In this document: in pieces, positions 10,562-17,026 of the stretch
Layout: each line of letters begins with the position of its first letter
Numbering within the stretch: position 1 is the stretch's first letter
From: CAVVNN01 sp963749605
GTDB lineage: Bacteria > Actinomycetota > Thermoleophilia > Solirubrobacterales > 70-9
NCBI GenBank assembly: GCA_963749605.1
Contig: CAVVNN010000004.1
Coordinates: 372,001 to 436,000, forward strand
Length of the DNA stretch: 64,000 nucleotides
Direction of reading: 5' to 3'
Position numbers and translations under genes: made by a program
The notes under the pieces: generated by a model
Told to the model about the DNA's origin: nothing
Database searches by the model: none
The model's input: only the letters and a program-made list of their open reading frames with translations

Positions 10562-10696
10562 ATGGAGAACGACATCGTCAAGCGACTCGCCTGGAGCGGG
10601 CTGCTCGCGGCGAGCAGCGCCCTCGCCAGCATCGTCGCAGCCAGGATCGCGGCTGTGGTCTGGCGCCGCGTCTTCGACGAAGAGCCTCCGGAGTAG
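10562..10696 (+). CDS. Small DUF4235-like membrane protein (44 aa)
   Basis: ATG at 10562 to TAG at 10694-10696 encodes 44 residues: a charged N-terminus (MENDIVKRLAW), one hydrophobic helix (SGLLAASSALASIVAARIAA), then VVWRRVFDEEPPE. The single helix followed by VW and an acidic/proline tail resembles DUF4235 proteins, which are typically encoded beside holin-type and DUF3618 genes, exactly as here. It is 15 nt after the TetR gene and 8 nt before the next gene. Function unknown; presumed envelope component. Confidence 0.65.
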   Translation: MENDIVKRLAWSGLLAASSALASIVAARIAAVVWRRVFDEEPPE

Positions 10697-10704
10697 GCGA
10701 GCCG

Positions 10705-11139
10705 ATGCCCGAGCCGAACTCGACGCCTCCCCAAGAGCCCGATCGCAGATCGGTGGCTGAGCTCGTCTTCGACGTCTCCGAAAAGACCTCGGCGCTGATC
10801 CGCGAGGAGATCGAGCTCGCAAAAACCGAGGTCACCGAGAAGGTCGGCAAGATCCTGCGTGGCTCGGCGGTCGGCGCCGCCGCCGGCGCCTTCGCCTTCC
10901 TCGCCTTGATCTTGATCATGGAGGGCATCGCCTGGCTCCTCAACGAAGAGGTGTTCGACGGCAAGACGTGGCCCGGCTTCTTCATCGAGGCAGCCGTCTT
11001 CCTCCTGATCGCCGCCGCCGCCGGCTTATTTGCCTACCGCTCGGTCCAGGCGGGGGCGCCGCCGGTGCCCGACCAGGCGATCGAAGAGGCGAAGCTGACC
11101 AGAGCCGTGCTGGAAGGCGAGGAGGAGCCGCAGAAATGA
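10705..11139 (+). CDS. Phage holin family / DUF1469 membrane protein
   Basis: A 144-residue protein with an acidic, helical N-terminus (SVAELVFDVSEKTSALIREEIELAKTEV) and two membrane helices (about residues 50-75 and 95-118), the architecture of the actinobacterial DUF1469 (holin superfamily III-like) group. These proteins are chromosomal, not evidence for a prophage. It lies between a DUF4235-like and a DUF3618 gene, a recurrent three-gene envelope operon in actinobacteria, and overlaps the following ATG by 4 nt. Confidence 0.8.
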   Translation: MPEPNSTPPQEPDRRSVAELVFDVSEKTSALIREEIELAKTEVTEKVGKILRGSAVGAAAGAFAFLALILIMEGIAWLLNEEVFDGKTWPGFFIEAAVFLLIAAAAGLFAYRSVQAGAPPVPDQAIEEAKLTRAVLEGEEEPQK

Positions 11140-11387
11140 GTGCTCATCCCGAACCGGTGCGACCCTCGACCGGTGGCCTGCCCGGCCGTTCCGCGGGGCA
11201 GATTCGCCGCGACATCGACGCTCAGCGGAAGGATCTCGGCCGATCGGTCGAAGCCCTGCGCGGGCGGGTCACCGAGCTGACCGACTGGCGTCGCCAGGTC
11301 CGCGAGCACCGCTCCCAGCTGATCGTCGGCGCCGCCGTCGCCGGCTTCGCCATCGGCGGCCTGATGGCGCTTCGCCGCCGCCGCTAG
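11136..11387 (+). CDS. DUF3618 family protein
   Basis: An 83-residue protein with the DUF3618 core (QIRRDIDAQRKDLGRSVEALRGRV), a short helical linker and one C-terminal membrane helix (LIVGAAVAGFAIGGLMAL) ending in an Arg cluster. It starts inside the previous stop codon (ATGA). Family members are small tail-anchored proteins of unknown role, usually downstream of holin-type proteins as here. The gene ends 5 nt before the convergent DegV gene. Confidence 0.85.
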   Translation: MSAHPEPVRPSTGGLPGRSAGQIRRDIDAQRKDLGRSVEALRGRVTELTDWRRQVREHRSQLIVGAAVAGFAIGGLMALRRRR

Positions 11388-11392
11388 CCGAG

Positions 11393-12307
11393 CTAGAGGC
11401 CGAGCACGGCGGTGGTGACGCTGCCGACGCCGAGCAGGCCGGGGCCGACGTGGGCGCCGATCACCGGGCCGATCTCCGAGATGAAGAGGGGCTCCCGTCC
11501 GAAGATCTCGCGACAGTCGTCGGCCAGCTGTGCGGCGGCCTCCTCGTCCTGGATGTGCTGGATGACCCAGCCGTCGGCGCCGGACTTGTGGCGTTGCCGG
11601 GCGTAGTCGCGCAGACGCTCGATCGAGCGGGCCCGGGTGCGCACCCGCTCCACCGGGGTGATTTCCTCCTCCAGGGTGAGAATCGGCTTGATCTTCAGCG
11701 CCGAGCCGATCCAGGCGCGGGCGCCGCCGATCCGGCCGCCCCGTCGCAGGTACTCGAGGGTGTCGATCGCGAACCACATCTTCAACTCCGCCCGCGCCCG
11801 CTGGGCGCGGGCGAGCACCGCCTCGCCGTCGCCGCCCGCGGTCGCCGCGGCGGCGGCTGCCACCACCGAGAAACCCATCCCGCCGCAGGCCGAGCGCGAG
11901 TCGAAGAGATGGATCCGCTCCCCGTCCTTGCCCTCGGCGATCAGTCGCTCACGAGCCTGGCCGGCGGCCTCGAAGGCTCCGGATATCTCGGAGGAGATGT
12001 GGATCGAGACGATCTCGCGGCCCTGGTCGAGCAGCGGTTCGTAGACGGCGACGAAATCCCCGACCGAGGGCTGGGATGTCGTCGCCCCACTCTCGGAGGT
12101 GCGCAGGCGCTCGTAGAAGTCGGCGTAGTCGGAGATCTCCGACTCGCGCTCCTGGCGCCCGTCGATCGAAACGTAGAGGCTGATCACCTCGATCCCGCGC
12201 TCGGCGACCAGCTCGGAGGGAAGATAGGCGGTCGTGTCGCAAACGACCGCGGTCTGGGCGCTGGAACTCAAGGCAGGCAGAGTCTGCCAGACCCCGGCCA
12301 TATCCAT
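11393..12307 (-). CDS. DegV family fatty-acid-binding protein
   Basis: A 304-residue protein. The family signature is clear: TAVVCDTTAYLPSELVAERGIEVISLYV at the N-terminus, TSQPSVGDFVAVYEPLLDQG, SIHISSEISGAFEAA, LFDSRSACGGMGF and DTLEYLRRGGRIGG, ending with GPVIGAHVGPGLLGVG. DegV/FakB proteins bind a fatty acid between two lobes; in Firmicutes FakB presents it to the FakA kinase, but no FakA gene is in this window. I chose the ATG at 12307 (MDMAGVWQ) because extension upstream enters the promoter of the divergent erpA gene. Presence next to acyl-CoA genes elsewhere in the window is suggestive but not proof of linkage. Confidence 0.88.
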   Translation of the reverse strand: MDMAGVWQTLPALSSSAQTAVVCDTTAYLPSELVAERGIEVISLYVSIDGRQERESEISDYADFYERLRTSESGATTSQPSVGDFVAVYEPLLDQGREIVSIHISSEISGAFEAAGQARERLIAEGKDGERIHLFDSRSACGGMGFSVVAAAAAATAGGDGEAVLARAQRARAELKMWFAIDTLEYLRRGGRIGGARAWIGSALKIKPILTLEEEITPVERVRTRARSIERLRDYARQRHKSGADGWVIQHIQDEEAAAQLADDCREIFGREPLFISEIGPVIGAHVGPGLLGVGSVTTAVLGL

Positions 12308-12346
12308 ATCCGATGCCCTGTGAGTGGCTGGGGTTATGGCTATCGC

Positions 12347-12352
12347 TACACT
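12347..12352 (+). promoter_or_regulatory. -10 element of a leaderless erpA transcript
   Basis: TACACT ends 7 nt before the GTG at 12360, so transcription would begin at or next to the start codon. This favours GTG 12360 over the upstream in-frame ATG at 12336. Confidence 0.55.
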
Positions 12353-12359
12353 TTGTGAA

Positions 12360-12734
12360 GTGACTGAGACGCCACAGGCAGCGATCACCCTGACCGACAA
12401 GGCCGCCGAGAAGATCGGCGAGCTGTTGGGCGGCCAGGCAGACTCCGAGGACCAGGCGCTGCGCGTCGCGGTCCGCGGCGGCGGCTGCTCCGGCTTCCAG
12501 TACGCGCTTGCCTTCGACAAGCCCAAGGACGACGACAAAGTCTTCGAGGTCGACGGCGTCGCGGTCGTCGTCGACAAGGTCAGCATGCAGTTCGTCTTCG
12601 GCTCCGAGGTCGACTACGTCGAAGGCCTGCAGGGCGCTGGGTTCCAGGTCAACAACCCGAACGTGGTCGCGGCCTGTGGATGCGGCTCCTCCTTCCAGGT
12701 GAAAGAGGACGCAGCGGAGACGGCAGCGGTCTAG
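12360..12734 (+). CDS. erpA: Iron-sulfur cluster insertion protein ErpA/IscA type (HesB family)
   Basis: A 124-residue A-type carrier that accepts Fe-S clusters and delivers them to apo-proteins. ITLTDKAAEKIGELL opens the domain; the three ligand cysteines are in GGGCSGFQYAL and AACGCGSSF. FVFGSEVDYVEGLQGAGFQVNNPNV is the conserved core. The usual start MTETPQAAITLTD is produced by GTG 12360; ATG 12336 would add eight residues that overlap the -10 element. The gene is convergent with a monothiol glutaredoxin (3-nt gap), and BolA follows, so three partners of cluster trafficking lie together. Confidence 0.92.
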   Translation: MTETPQAAITLTDKAAEKIGELLGGQADSEDQALRVAVRGGGCSGFQYALAFDKPKDDDKVFEVDGVAVVVDKVSMQFVFGSEVDYVEGLQGAGFQVNNPNVVAACGCGSSFQVKEDAAETAAV

Positions 12735-12737
12735 CTG

Positions 12738-13124
12738 CTATTCGATTTGCAGTGGCGGGGACTGGGCCGGTGGCCCAGCCGGCGCCGCGGCGGCGACCGC
12801 CGGCTGCTCGACGCCAAGCGCCTCGGCCAGCTCGCCCGACTCGAACATCTCCTCGACTAGGTCGGCGCCACCCAGCAGCTCGCCGTTGACGTAGAGCTGG
12901 GGGAAGGTCTGCCAGTCGGAGATCTCGGTGGTGACTTCGCGCAGCGGTTGCAGCGCGGGGAGGACGTCGATCGCGCCGTACTCGACGTTCATCGCGTCGA
13001 GCACCTGTACGACCCGCATCGAGAAGCCGCAGCGGGGCATCTCCGGCGTCCCTTTCATGAACAGCAGCACCGGGTTGGCGGCGATCAGCTCCTCGACTTT
13101 GGATTTCAGCTCGGGATCTGCCAT
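12738..13124 (-). CDS. grxD: Monothiol glutaredoxin (Grx4 family)
   Basis: A 128-residue protein with the CGFS active site in FMKGTPEMPRCGFSMRVVQVL, the cis-Pro segment WQTFPQLYVNGELLGGADLVEEM, and a glutathione-binding environment typical of Grx4. Such proteins bind a [2Fe-2S] cluster with glutathione and partner with BolA proteins. The last ~20 residues are an Ala/Pro-rich tail absent from most relatives. TAGTCT at 13131-13136 lies 6 nt before the ATG, suggesting a leaderless message. The bolA gene ends 9 nt upstream on the same strand. Confidence 0.92.
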   Translation of the reverse strand: MADPELKSKVEELIAANPVLLFMKGTPEMPRCGFSMRVVQVLDAMNVEYGAIDVLPALQPLREVTTEISDWQTFPQLYVNGELLGGADLVEEMFESGELAEALGVEQPAVAAAAPAGPPAQSPPLQIE

Positions 13125-13130
13125 TGGCCA

Positions 13131-13136
13131 AGACTA
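13131..13136 (-). promoter_or_regulatory. -10 element of grxD (leaderless spacing)
   Basis: TAGTCT on the minus strand is 6 nt from the ATG at 13124; it lies between bolA and grxD, so grxD can be transcribed separately. Confidence 0.45.
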
Positions 13137-13403
13137 GCGAGAACCCGCCGCCTTCCCGGCTCCAGAGGAGGGGGCCGGAAGCGCTGTCCGAACGGACAGC
13201 GCATGTATCTGGCCGTCGTCGAAGCGCTCCTTGACCGCGGTCTTGACCAGCCGGTGCTGGTCGATCCGCGAGAGGCCCTCGAACTGGGCCGCCGCGACCG
13301 TCGCTCGCAGATGGTCCCCGGCGCCGGTTTCGTCGCTCACCTCGACCGCGGCGCCTGGCAGCGCCTCCTCGATCATCGTCTTCAGCTCCGCCAGGTCGAC
13401 CAT
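13134..13403 (-). CDS. bolA: BolA family protein
   Basis: An 89-residue BolA/Fra2-type protein: MVDLAELKTMIEEALPGAAVEV, TGAGDHLRATVAAAQFEGLSRIDQHRLV and DGQIHALSVRT. The conserved C-terminal His of GQIHAL and the loop His in GDHL are the residues that ligand a shared [2Fe-2S] cluster with Grx4 in known complexes. The ATG at 13403 is preferred because a good TACAAT box ends 7 nt upstream; longer starts would overlap the divergent hydrolase promoter. The 3' end of the gene contains a perfect 10-bp inverted repeat. Confidence 0.9.
   Translation of the reverse strand: MVDLAELKTMIEEALPGAAVEVSDETGAGDHLRATVAAAQFEGLSRIDQHRLVKTAVKERFDDGQIHALSVRTALPAPSSGAGKAAGSR
13181..13202. repeat. Perfect inverted repeat inside bolA
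   Basis: GCGCTGTCCG-AA-CGGACAGCGC, ten paired bases each side of a 2-bp centre. The short centre suits a dimeric DNA-binding protein better than an RNA hairpin, although the coding sequence (HALSVRTAL) constrains it. Confidence 0.7.
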
Positions 13404-13410
13404 CTCCGAG

Positions 13411-13416
13411 ATTGTA
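13411..13416 (-). promoter_or_regulatory. -10 element of bolA (leaderless spacing)
   Basis: TACAAT on the minus strand, 7 nt before ATG 13403; it is the best TATAAT match among the leaderless-type elements in the window. Confidence 0.6.
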
Positions 13417-13439
13417 TGAGCTGGGCCGCTGGGCGAGTC

Positions 13440-13445
13440 TAGGAT
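13440..13445 (+). promoter_or_regulatory. -10 element of the alpha/beta hydrolase gene
   Basis: TAGGAT ends 7 nt before the ATG at 13453; it overlaps the upstream part of the divergent bolA promoter. Confidence 0.5.
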
Positions 13446-13452
13446 CGTTCGC

Positions 13453-14352
13453 ATGGAACGGGAGGAGGTCCGGTTCGCCTCGGGCGGGGAGTCGTGCGCG
13501 GCCTCGCTCTTTCGGCCATCGCAGGCGGCTGGCCCCGTGCCCTGTGTGGCGATGGGCTCCGGCCTCTCCTGTGTACGCGACCAGGGGCTCGACGCCTTCG
13601 GCGAGCGCTTCGCTGCCGCCGGAATCGCCGCCCTCGCCTTCGACTACCGCCATTTCGGCGACAGCGACGGTGAGCCTCGGGGGCTGATGAGCGCCGGCCG
13701 CCAGCGCGACGACTTTCGCGCGGCGCTCTCCCTTGCCCGCTCGCTCGACTTCGTCGACCCGAGCCGCCTTGCGCTTTGGGGCTACTCGCTGGGCGGCGGC
13801 CACGTCCAGTCTCTCGCCATCGGCGAGCCGGGGATCGCCGCTGCGGTCTGCGTCGCTCCGGTTATCGACGGAGTCCGCACCCTGCTGTACGTCGGCGGGC
13901 CAGCCCACAGCCTGCGGCTTGCGGTGGCCGGCGTCAGAGACGGCCTGCGGGCGCTTCGCCACGGCGAGCCCTACCGGATACCGGTCGCCGGCCAACCCGG
14001 TTCCCTCGCCGTCCTCAACAGCCCCGACTCTGCTCCTGGCTTCGAGGCGATCTCCCCACCCGGGTCAACCTGGCGCAACGAGCTCTGCGCTCGTGCGGCG
14101 CTGGCGCCTCCGTACCGCCTCGCCGGCAAGACGCGGCGCATCGGCTGCCCGATCCTCTACTGCATCCTCGAGGAGGACGACATCAACCCACCGGCGCTCG
14201 GCATCGAGGCGGCAGGGCGCGCCCCCAAAGGCGAGTTGCGCCGATACCCCGGTGGGCACTTCGGTCCGTTCCTCGGCGAGACGTTCGACCGCATGGTCTC
14301 CGACCAGGTTGACTTCCTCAGCCGCCACCTCGGCGGTCGACAGGGTCTCTAG
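13453..14352 (+). CDS. Alpha/beta hydrolase
   Basis: A 299-residue alpha/beta-hydrolase-fold protein. The nucleophile elbow is GYSLGGG, the acid is probably in LEEDDINPP, and the His is in YPGGHFGPF, giving a complete Ser-Asp-His triad. DYRHFGDSDGEPRGLMS before the elbow is typical of the dienelactone-hydrolase/esterase-like group. There is no signal peptide, so it acts in the cytoplasm; the substrate is not predictable. The stop TAG shares CTAG with the stop of the convergent ferredoxin reductase gene. Confidence 0.85.
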   Translation: MEREEVRFASGGESCAASLFRPSQAAGPVPCVAMGSGLSCVRDQGLDAFGERFAAAGIAALAFDYRHFGDSDGEPRGLMSAGRQRDDFRAALSLARSLDFVDPSRLALWGYSLGGGHVQSLAIGEPGIAAAVCVAPVIDGVRTLLYVGGPAHSLRLAVAGVRDGLRALRHGEPYRIPVAGQPGSLAVLNSPDSAPGFEAISPPGSTWRNELCARAALAPPYRLAGKTRRIGCPILYCILEEDDINPPALGIEAAGRAPKGELRRYPGGHFGPFLGETFDRMVSDQVDFLSRHLGGRQGL

Positions 14353-15755
14353 CCGGAGACCTTCTCGCCGAGGGCGTCGAGCATCTCCTCGACCTTGACG
14401 AACTTCACCCTGGGGCGGCCGTGGGGCTCGCCGCGGCCGACCTCGGCCTCGTCGATCGCCTGCCAGTCCTCGAAGCTGACGTAGCGGATGTTGCGTTCGG
14501 AGAGCAGCTCCTCGACCGCGGACGGCTCGGGAGTGGCGGGGTTGAGCAGGGTCTGGGACTCGACGTCGGCGAGCAGGTGCTGGACGGTCTCCAGCGCGTC
14601 TTTCTTGTTGGTGCCGATCACGCCGGAGGGGCCGCGCTTGATCCAGCCGGCGGCGTAGTGGCCGATCTTGTGGCCAGCGTCGTGGGAGTCGAGCACGCGG
14701 CCGCCCTCGTTGAGGATCAGGCCGCGGCTCTGGTCGAAGGGGACGCCCTCGATCGGGATGCCGGTGTAGCCGACCGAGCGCAGCACCAGGCCGCACTCCA
14801 GCTCTTCGCGCTCGCCGGTGTCCTTGGCCCGCAGCGTGCCGCCCTCCTCGACCAGCTCGTTGCGGCCGATCACGATCTTCTCGACCTTGCCGTCGCCCTG
14901 GATCTCGACCGGAGAGGCGAGGAAGCGCAGGACGATCCGCTGTTGCTCGCCCTCCGGCGTGCGCTGGGAGAACTCGCGCAGGGTCTCGACATTGACCCGG
15001 GTCGTCTTGTCGGCCTCCTCGGATTCGAGGTAGGCGGCGCTGGCGGGGTCGAGCTCGACGTCTGACGGGTCGACGACGACGTCGGCGCCCTCCATCTCGC
15101 CCAGCTCCTTGATCTCCGGGTTGGTGAAGGCGGCCTGGACCGGGCCGCGGCGGCCGAGGACGACGATCTCGCGGATCTCCTTGCGGTCGAGCATCTCGAT
15201 CGCGTGGTCGGCGGTGTCGGTCTGGCGCAGCTCGTGGTCGGTCAGCGCCAGCATCCGGGCGACATCCATCGCCACGTTGCCGTTGCCGATCACCACCGCC
15301 CGCTCGCAGGAGAGGTTGAACTCCTCCTCGGCGTAGTCGGGATGGGCGTTGTACCAGCCGACGAAGGCGGTGGCCGCGTGGCTGCCGGGCAGGTTCTCAC
15401 CGGGGATGCCGAGTTGGCGGTCGGTCTCGCATCCGACCGTGTAGACGATCGCGTGGTAGAGCCGCTCGAGGTCGTCGACCTCGATGTCGCGGCCGACCTT
15501 GATGTTGCCGAAGAAGCGGAAGCCCTCGCGCGCGGCGGTCTTCTCATAGACCCGGGTCACCGACTTGATCTTCGGGTGGTCCGGCGCGACGCCGCCGCGG
15601 ACGAGGCCGAAGGGGGTGGGGAGGCGGTCGAAAAGGTCGACCTGGGCGTGCACGTCGCCGTCCTTGAGGACGTGCTCGGCGGCGTAGAAGCCGGAGGGGC
15701 CGGCGCCGACGATGGCGACGCGAAGTGGGTTCTCAGCGGTTCCGATCTTGTTCAT
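14349..15755 (-). CDS. fprA: FprA-type ferredoxin/adrenodoxin-NADP+ reductase
   Basis: A 468-residue flavoprotein transferring electrons between NADPH and ferredoxin. VAIVGAGPSGFYAAEHVL is the FAD Rossmann motif; PFGLVRGGVAPDHPKIK, VGWYNAHPDY, VVIGNGNVAMDVARML (NADPH site) and GWIKRGPSGVIGTNKKDA are the blocks shared by mycobacterial FprA and mitochondrial adrenodoxin reductase. The ATG at 15755 gives the expected N-terminus (MNKIGTAENPLRVAIVGAG); an upstream start would add an Arg-rich leader. Likely partners are cytochromes P450 or reductive enzymes encoded elsewhere. Confidence 0.92.
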   Translation of the reverse strand: MNKIGTAENPLRVAIVGAGPSGFYAAEHVLKDGDVHAQVDLFDRLPTPFGLVRGGVAPDHPKIKSVTRVYEKTAAREGFRFFGNIKVGRDIEVDDLERLYHAIVYTVGCETDRQLGIPGENLPGSHAATAFVGWYNAHPDYAEEEFNLSCERAVVIGNGNVAMDVARMLALTDHELRQTDTADHAIEMLDRKEIREIVVLGRRGPVQAAFTNPEIKELGEMEGADVVVDPSDVELDPASAAYLESEEADKTTRVNVETLREFSQRTPEGEQQRIVLRFLASPVEIQGDGKVEKIVIGRNELVEEGGTLRAKDTGEREELECGLVLRSVGYTGIPIEGVPFDQSRGLILNEGGRVLDSHDAGHKIGHYAAGWIKRGPSGVIGTNKKDALETVQHLLADVESQTLLNPATPEPSAVEELLSERNIRYVSFEDWQAIDEAEVGRGEPHGRPRVKFVKVEEMLDALGEKVSG

Positions 15756-15794
15756 GGGAACGCGGAAGAATACGGAACGGCGCGAATGCACCGC

Positions 15795-16334
15795 CTACGC
15801 GGCAAGCAGCATCTCGCTGCAGTTCGGGCAGATCCCGTGGCTGATCGCCGGCAGATCCGAGCGCCGGAACAGCTTCAGCCGCGTCGCCGCCTCCTCGATC
15901 TCCACCCACTCCCCGTCGACCAGGAAGCGATCGCACCAGCCGCACATCTCCAGCAGGTCCTCGCCGCGGGGAGCATCGGGGTCGAGCACCGGCTGAATCC
16001 GGTCGCGGGCCTCTTCGGAGCGCAGGCGCACCGAGAACAGGACCATCCGCCCGGAGCTGCTGGCGGCGATCCGGATGTCCATCTCGCGGCGCACGCCCGG
16101 GCCATCGCAGCGGAAGGGCAGCTCGACCGTCCGCACCTCGTTGCGCACCCGGCGCAGCAGCATGCGCTGCAGTTTCTTCATCTCCTGGCCGGCGACGAAA
16201 TCCCAAAGCGTGCGACCGAGGCTGGCGCCGGCTCCGTCCCAGCCGTTCTCCTCGGCGAAGCGAAGGTACCCGTCGTCGACCTTGATCAGGTGGTCCTGGT
16301 CGTCGATCGCGTAGCTGAGCGCGGCAATGCTCAC
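15795..16334 (-). CDS. PAS-like sensory protein with Cys-rich segment, coupled to hemQ
   Basis: A 179-residue protein starting at a GTG that overlaps the hemQ stop (GTGA). The N-terminal part (YAIDDQDHLIKVDDGYLRFAEENG, GRTLWDFVAG, MKKLQRMLLRRV) has the look of a PAS fold. The C-terminal part contains two CxxC pairs, CGWCDRF and CPNCSE, which could bind zinc or another metal. Relatives with both parts are uncharacterised as far as I recall. Translational coupling to a heme-synthesis enzyme suggests a redox, heme or oxygen-linked role, but that is inference. Confidence 0.55.
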   Translation of the reverse strand: MSIAALSYAIDDQDHLIKVDDGYLRFAEENGWDGAGASLGRTLWDFVAGQEMKKLQRMLLRRVRNEVRTVELPFRCDGPGVRREMDIRIAASSSGRMVLFSVRLRSEEARDRIQPVLDPDAPRGEDLLEMCGWCDRFLVDGEWVEIEEAATRLKLFRRSDLPAISHGICPNCSEMLLAA

Positions 16335-17026
16335 GGCAATGCGGGCACTGCGCTGGGGGCGCCGTCGAGCGCGTCGAGCGCCTTGCGCACCGACATCGCC
16401 ACGCAGGTGAAGATCGGCGTCTCGCGCTCGGTGTACTCGCTCGACTCGGTTGGCCGCAACTCGTTGACGAGGTCGAGGAACATCCCCGGGTCGTCGCCCT
16501 CGAAGCAGACGACGAACTCCTGATCGTCGAGGCCGAACGAGTAGGTGGTGTTGATCGTGATCTCCGGGTAGCGGCGGCCGACCTCGATGTGGCTCTTCAT
16601 GATCCGCCCCCGCTCCTCCGCCGGCAGCCCGTACCAGCGGCGCTGCTTGACCATTGGGTAGAGGAAGAGGTACTTGCGCTCGGAGACGCAGATCTCGGCT
16701 CGCGCCTGCTCGTCGGAGTAGGGCGAGCGTTTGGTCATCGAGAGGAACGAGTAGGGGGTCTGCGCCCACTGCGCCAGCCCGCTCTGGCCGAGCACGACGT
16801 GGAAGGTGTGGATGTCGTCTAGGTTTGGGCTCTGGCTGAGCAGGACGAGGTCGACGTCGCCGCGCGTTCCTATGGTTGAGTAGGCGCGCAACGAGCGGTC
16901 CATGGCGAAGTCCTCGCAGGCGGCGAGGAACTCCTGCTTGTCGGCGGCGCGGAGCTCCGGATCTCGACGGCGCCAGGCTGGATCAACCTTGAAAAACGTG
17001 AACTTGGCGAAAGTGCGGTCGGCCAT
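16331..17026 (-). CDS. hemQ: Coproheme decarboxylase HemQ (chlorite dismutase family)
   Basis: A 231-residue protein of the Cld superfamily that converts iron-coproporphyrin III to heme b in the coproporphyrin-dependent pathway of Gram-positive bacteria. FAKFTFFKVDPAWRR opens the protein; YSFLSMTKRSPYS, YLFLYPMVKQRRWYGL (Tyr of YPM is the catalytic tyrosine in HemQ), MKSHIEVGRRYPE (His aligned with the axial ligand) and GLDDQEFVVCFEGD are present. A TATCGT box 7 nt before the ATG supports the start at 17026. No other heme gene is in the window. The 5' end overlaps the divergent membrane-protein gene by 14 nt. Confidence 0.87.
   Translation of the reverse strand: MADRTFAKFTFFKVDPAWRRRDPELRAADKQEFLAACEDFAMDRSLRAYSTIGTRGDVDLVLLSQSPNLDDIHTFHVVLGQSGLAQWAQTPYSFLSMTKRSPYSDEQARAEICVSERKYLFLYPMVKQRRWYGLPAEERGRIMKSHIEVGRRYPEITINTTYSFGLDDQEFVVCFEGDDPGMFLDLVNELRPTESSEYTERETPIFTCVAMSVRKALDALDGAPSAVPALP

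Noticed and set aside
10705..11139. Holin-like gene as sign of a prophage
   Set aside because: The gene is the common chromosomal DUF1469 type in a DUF4235-like/DUF3618 operon, with no phage structural genes around.
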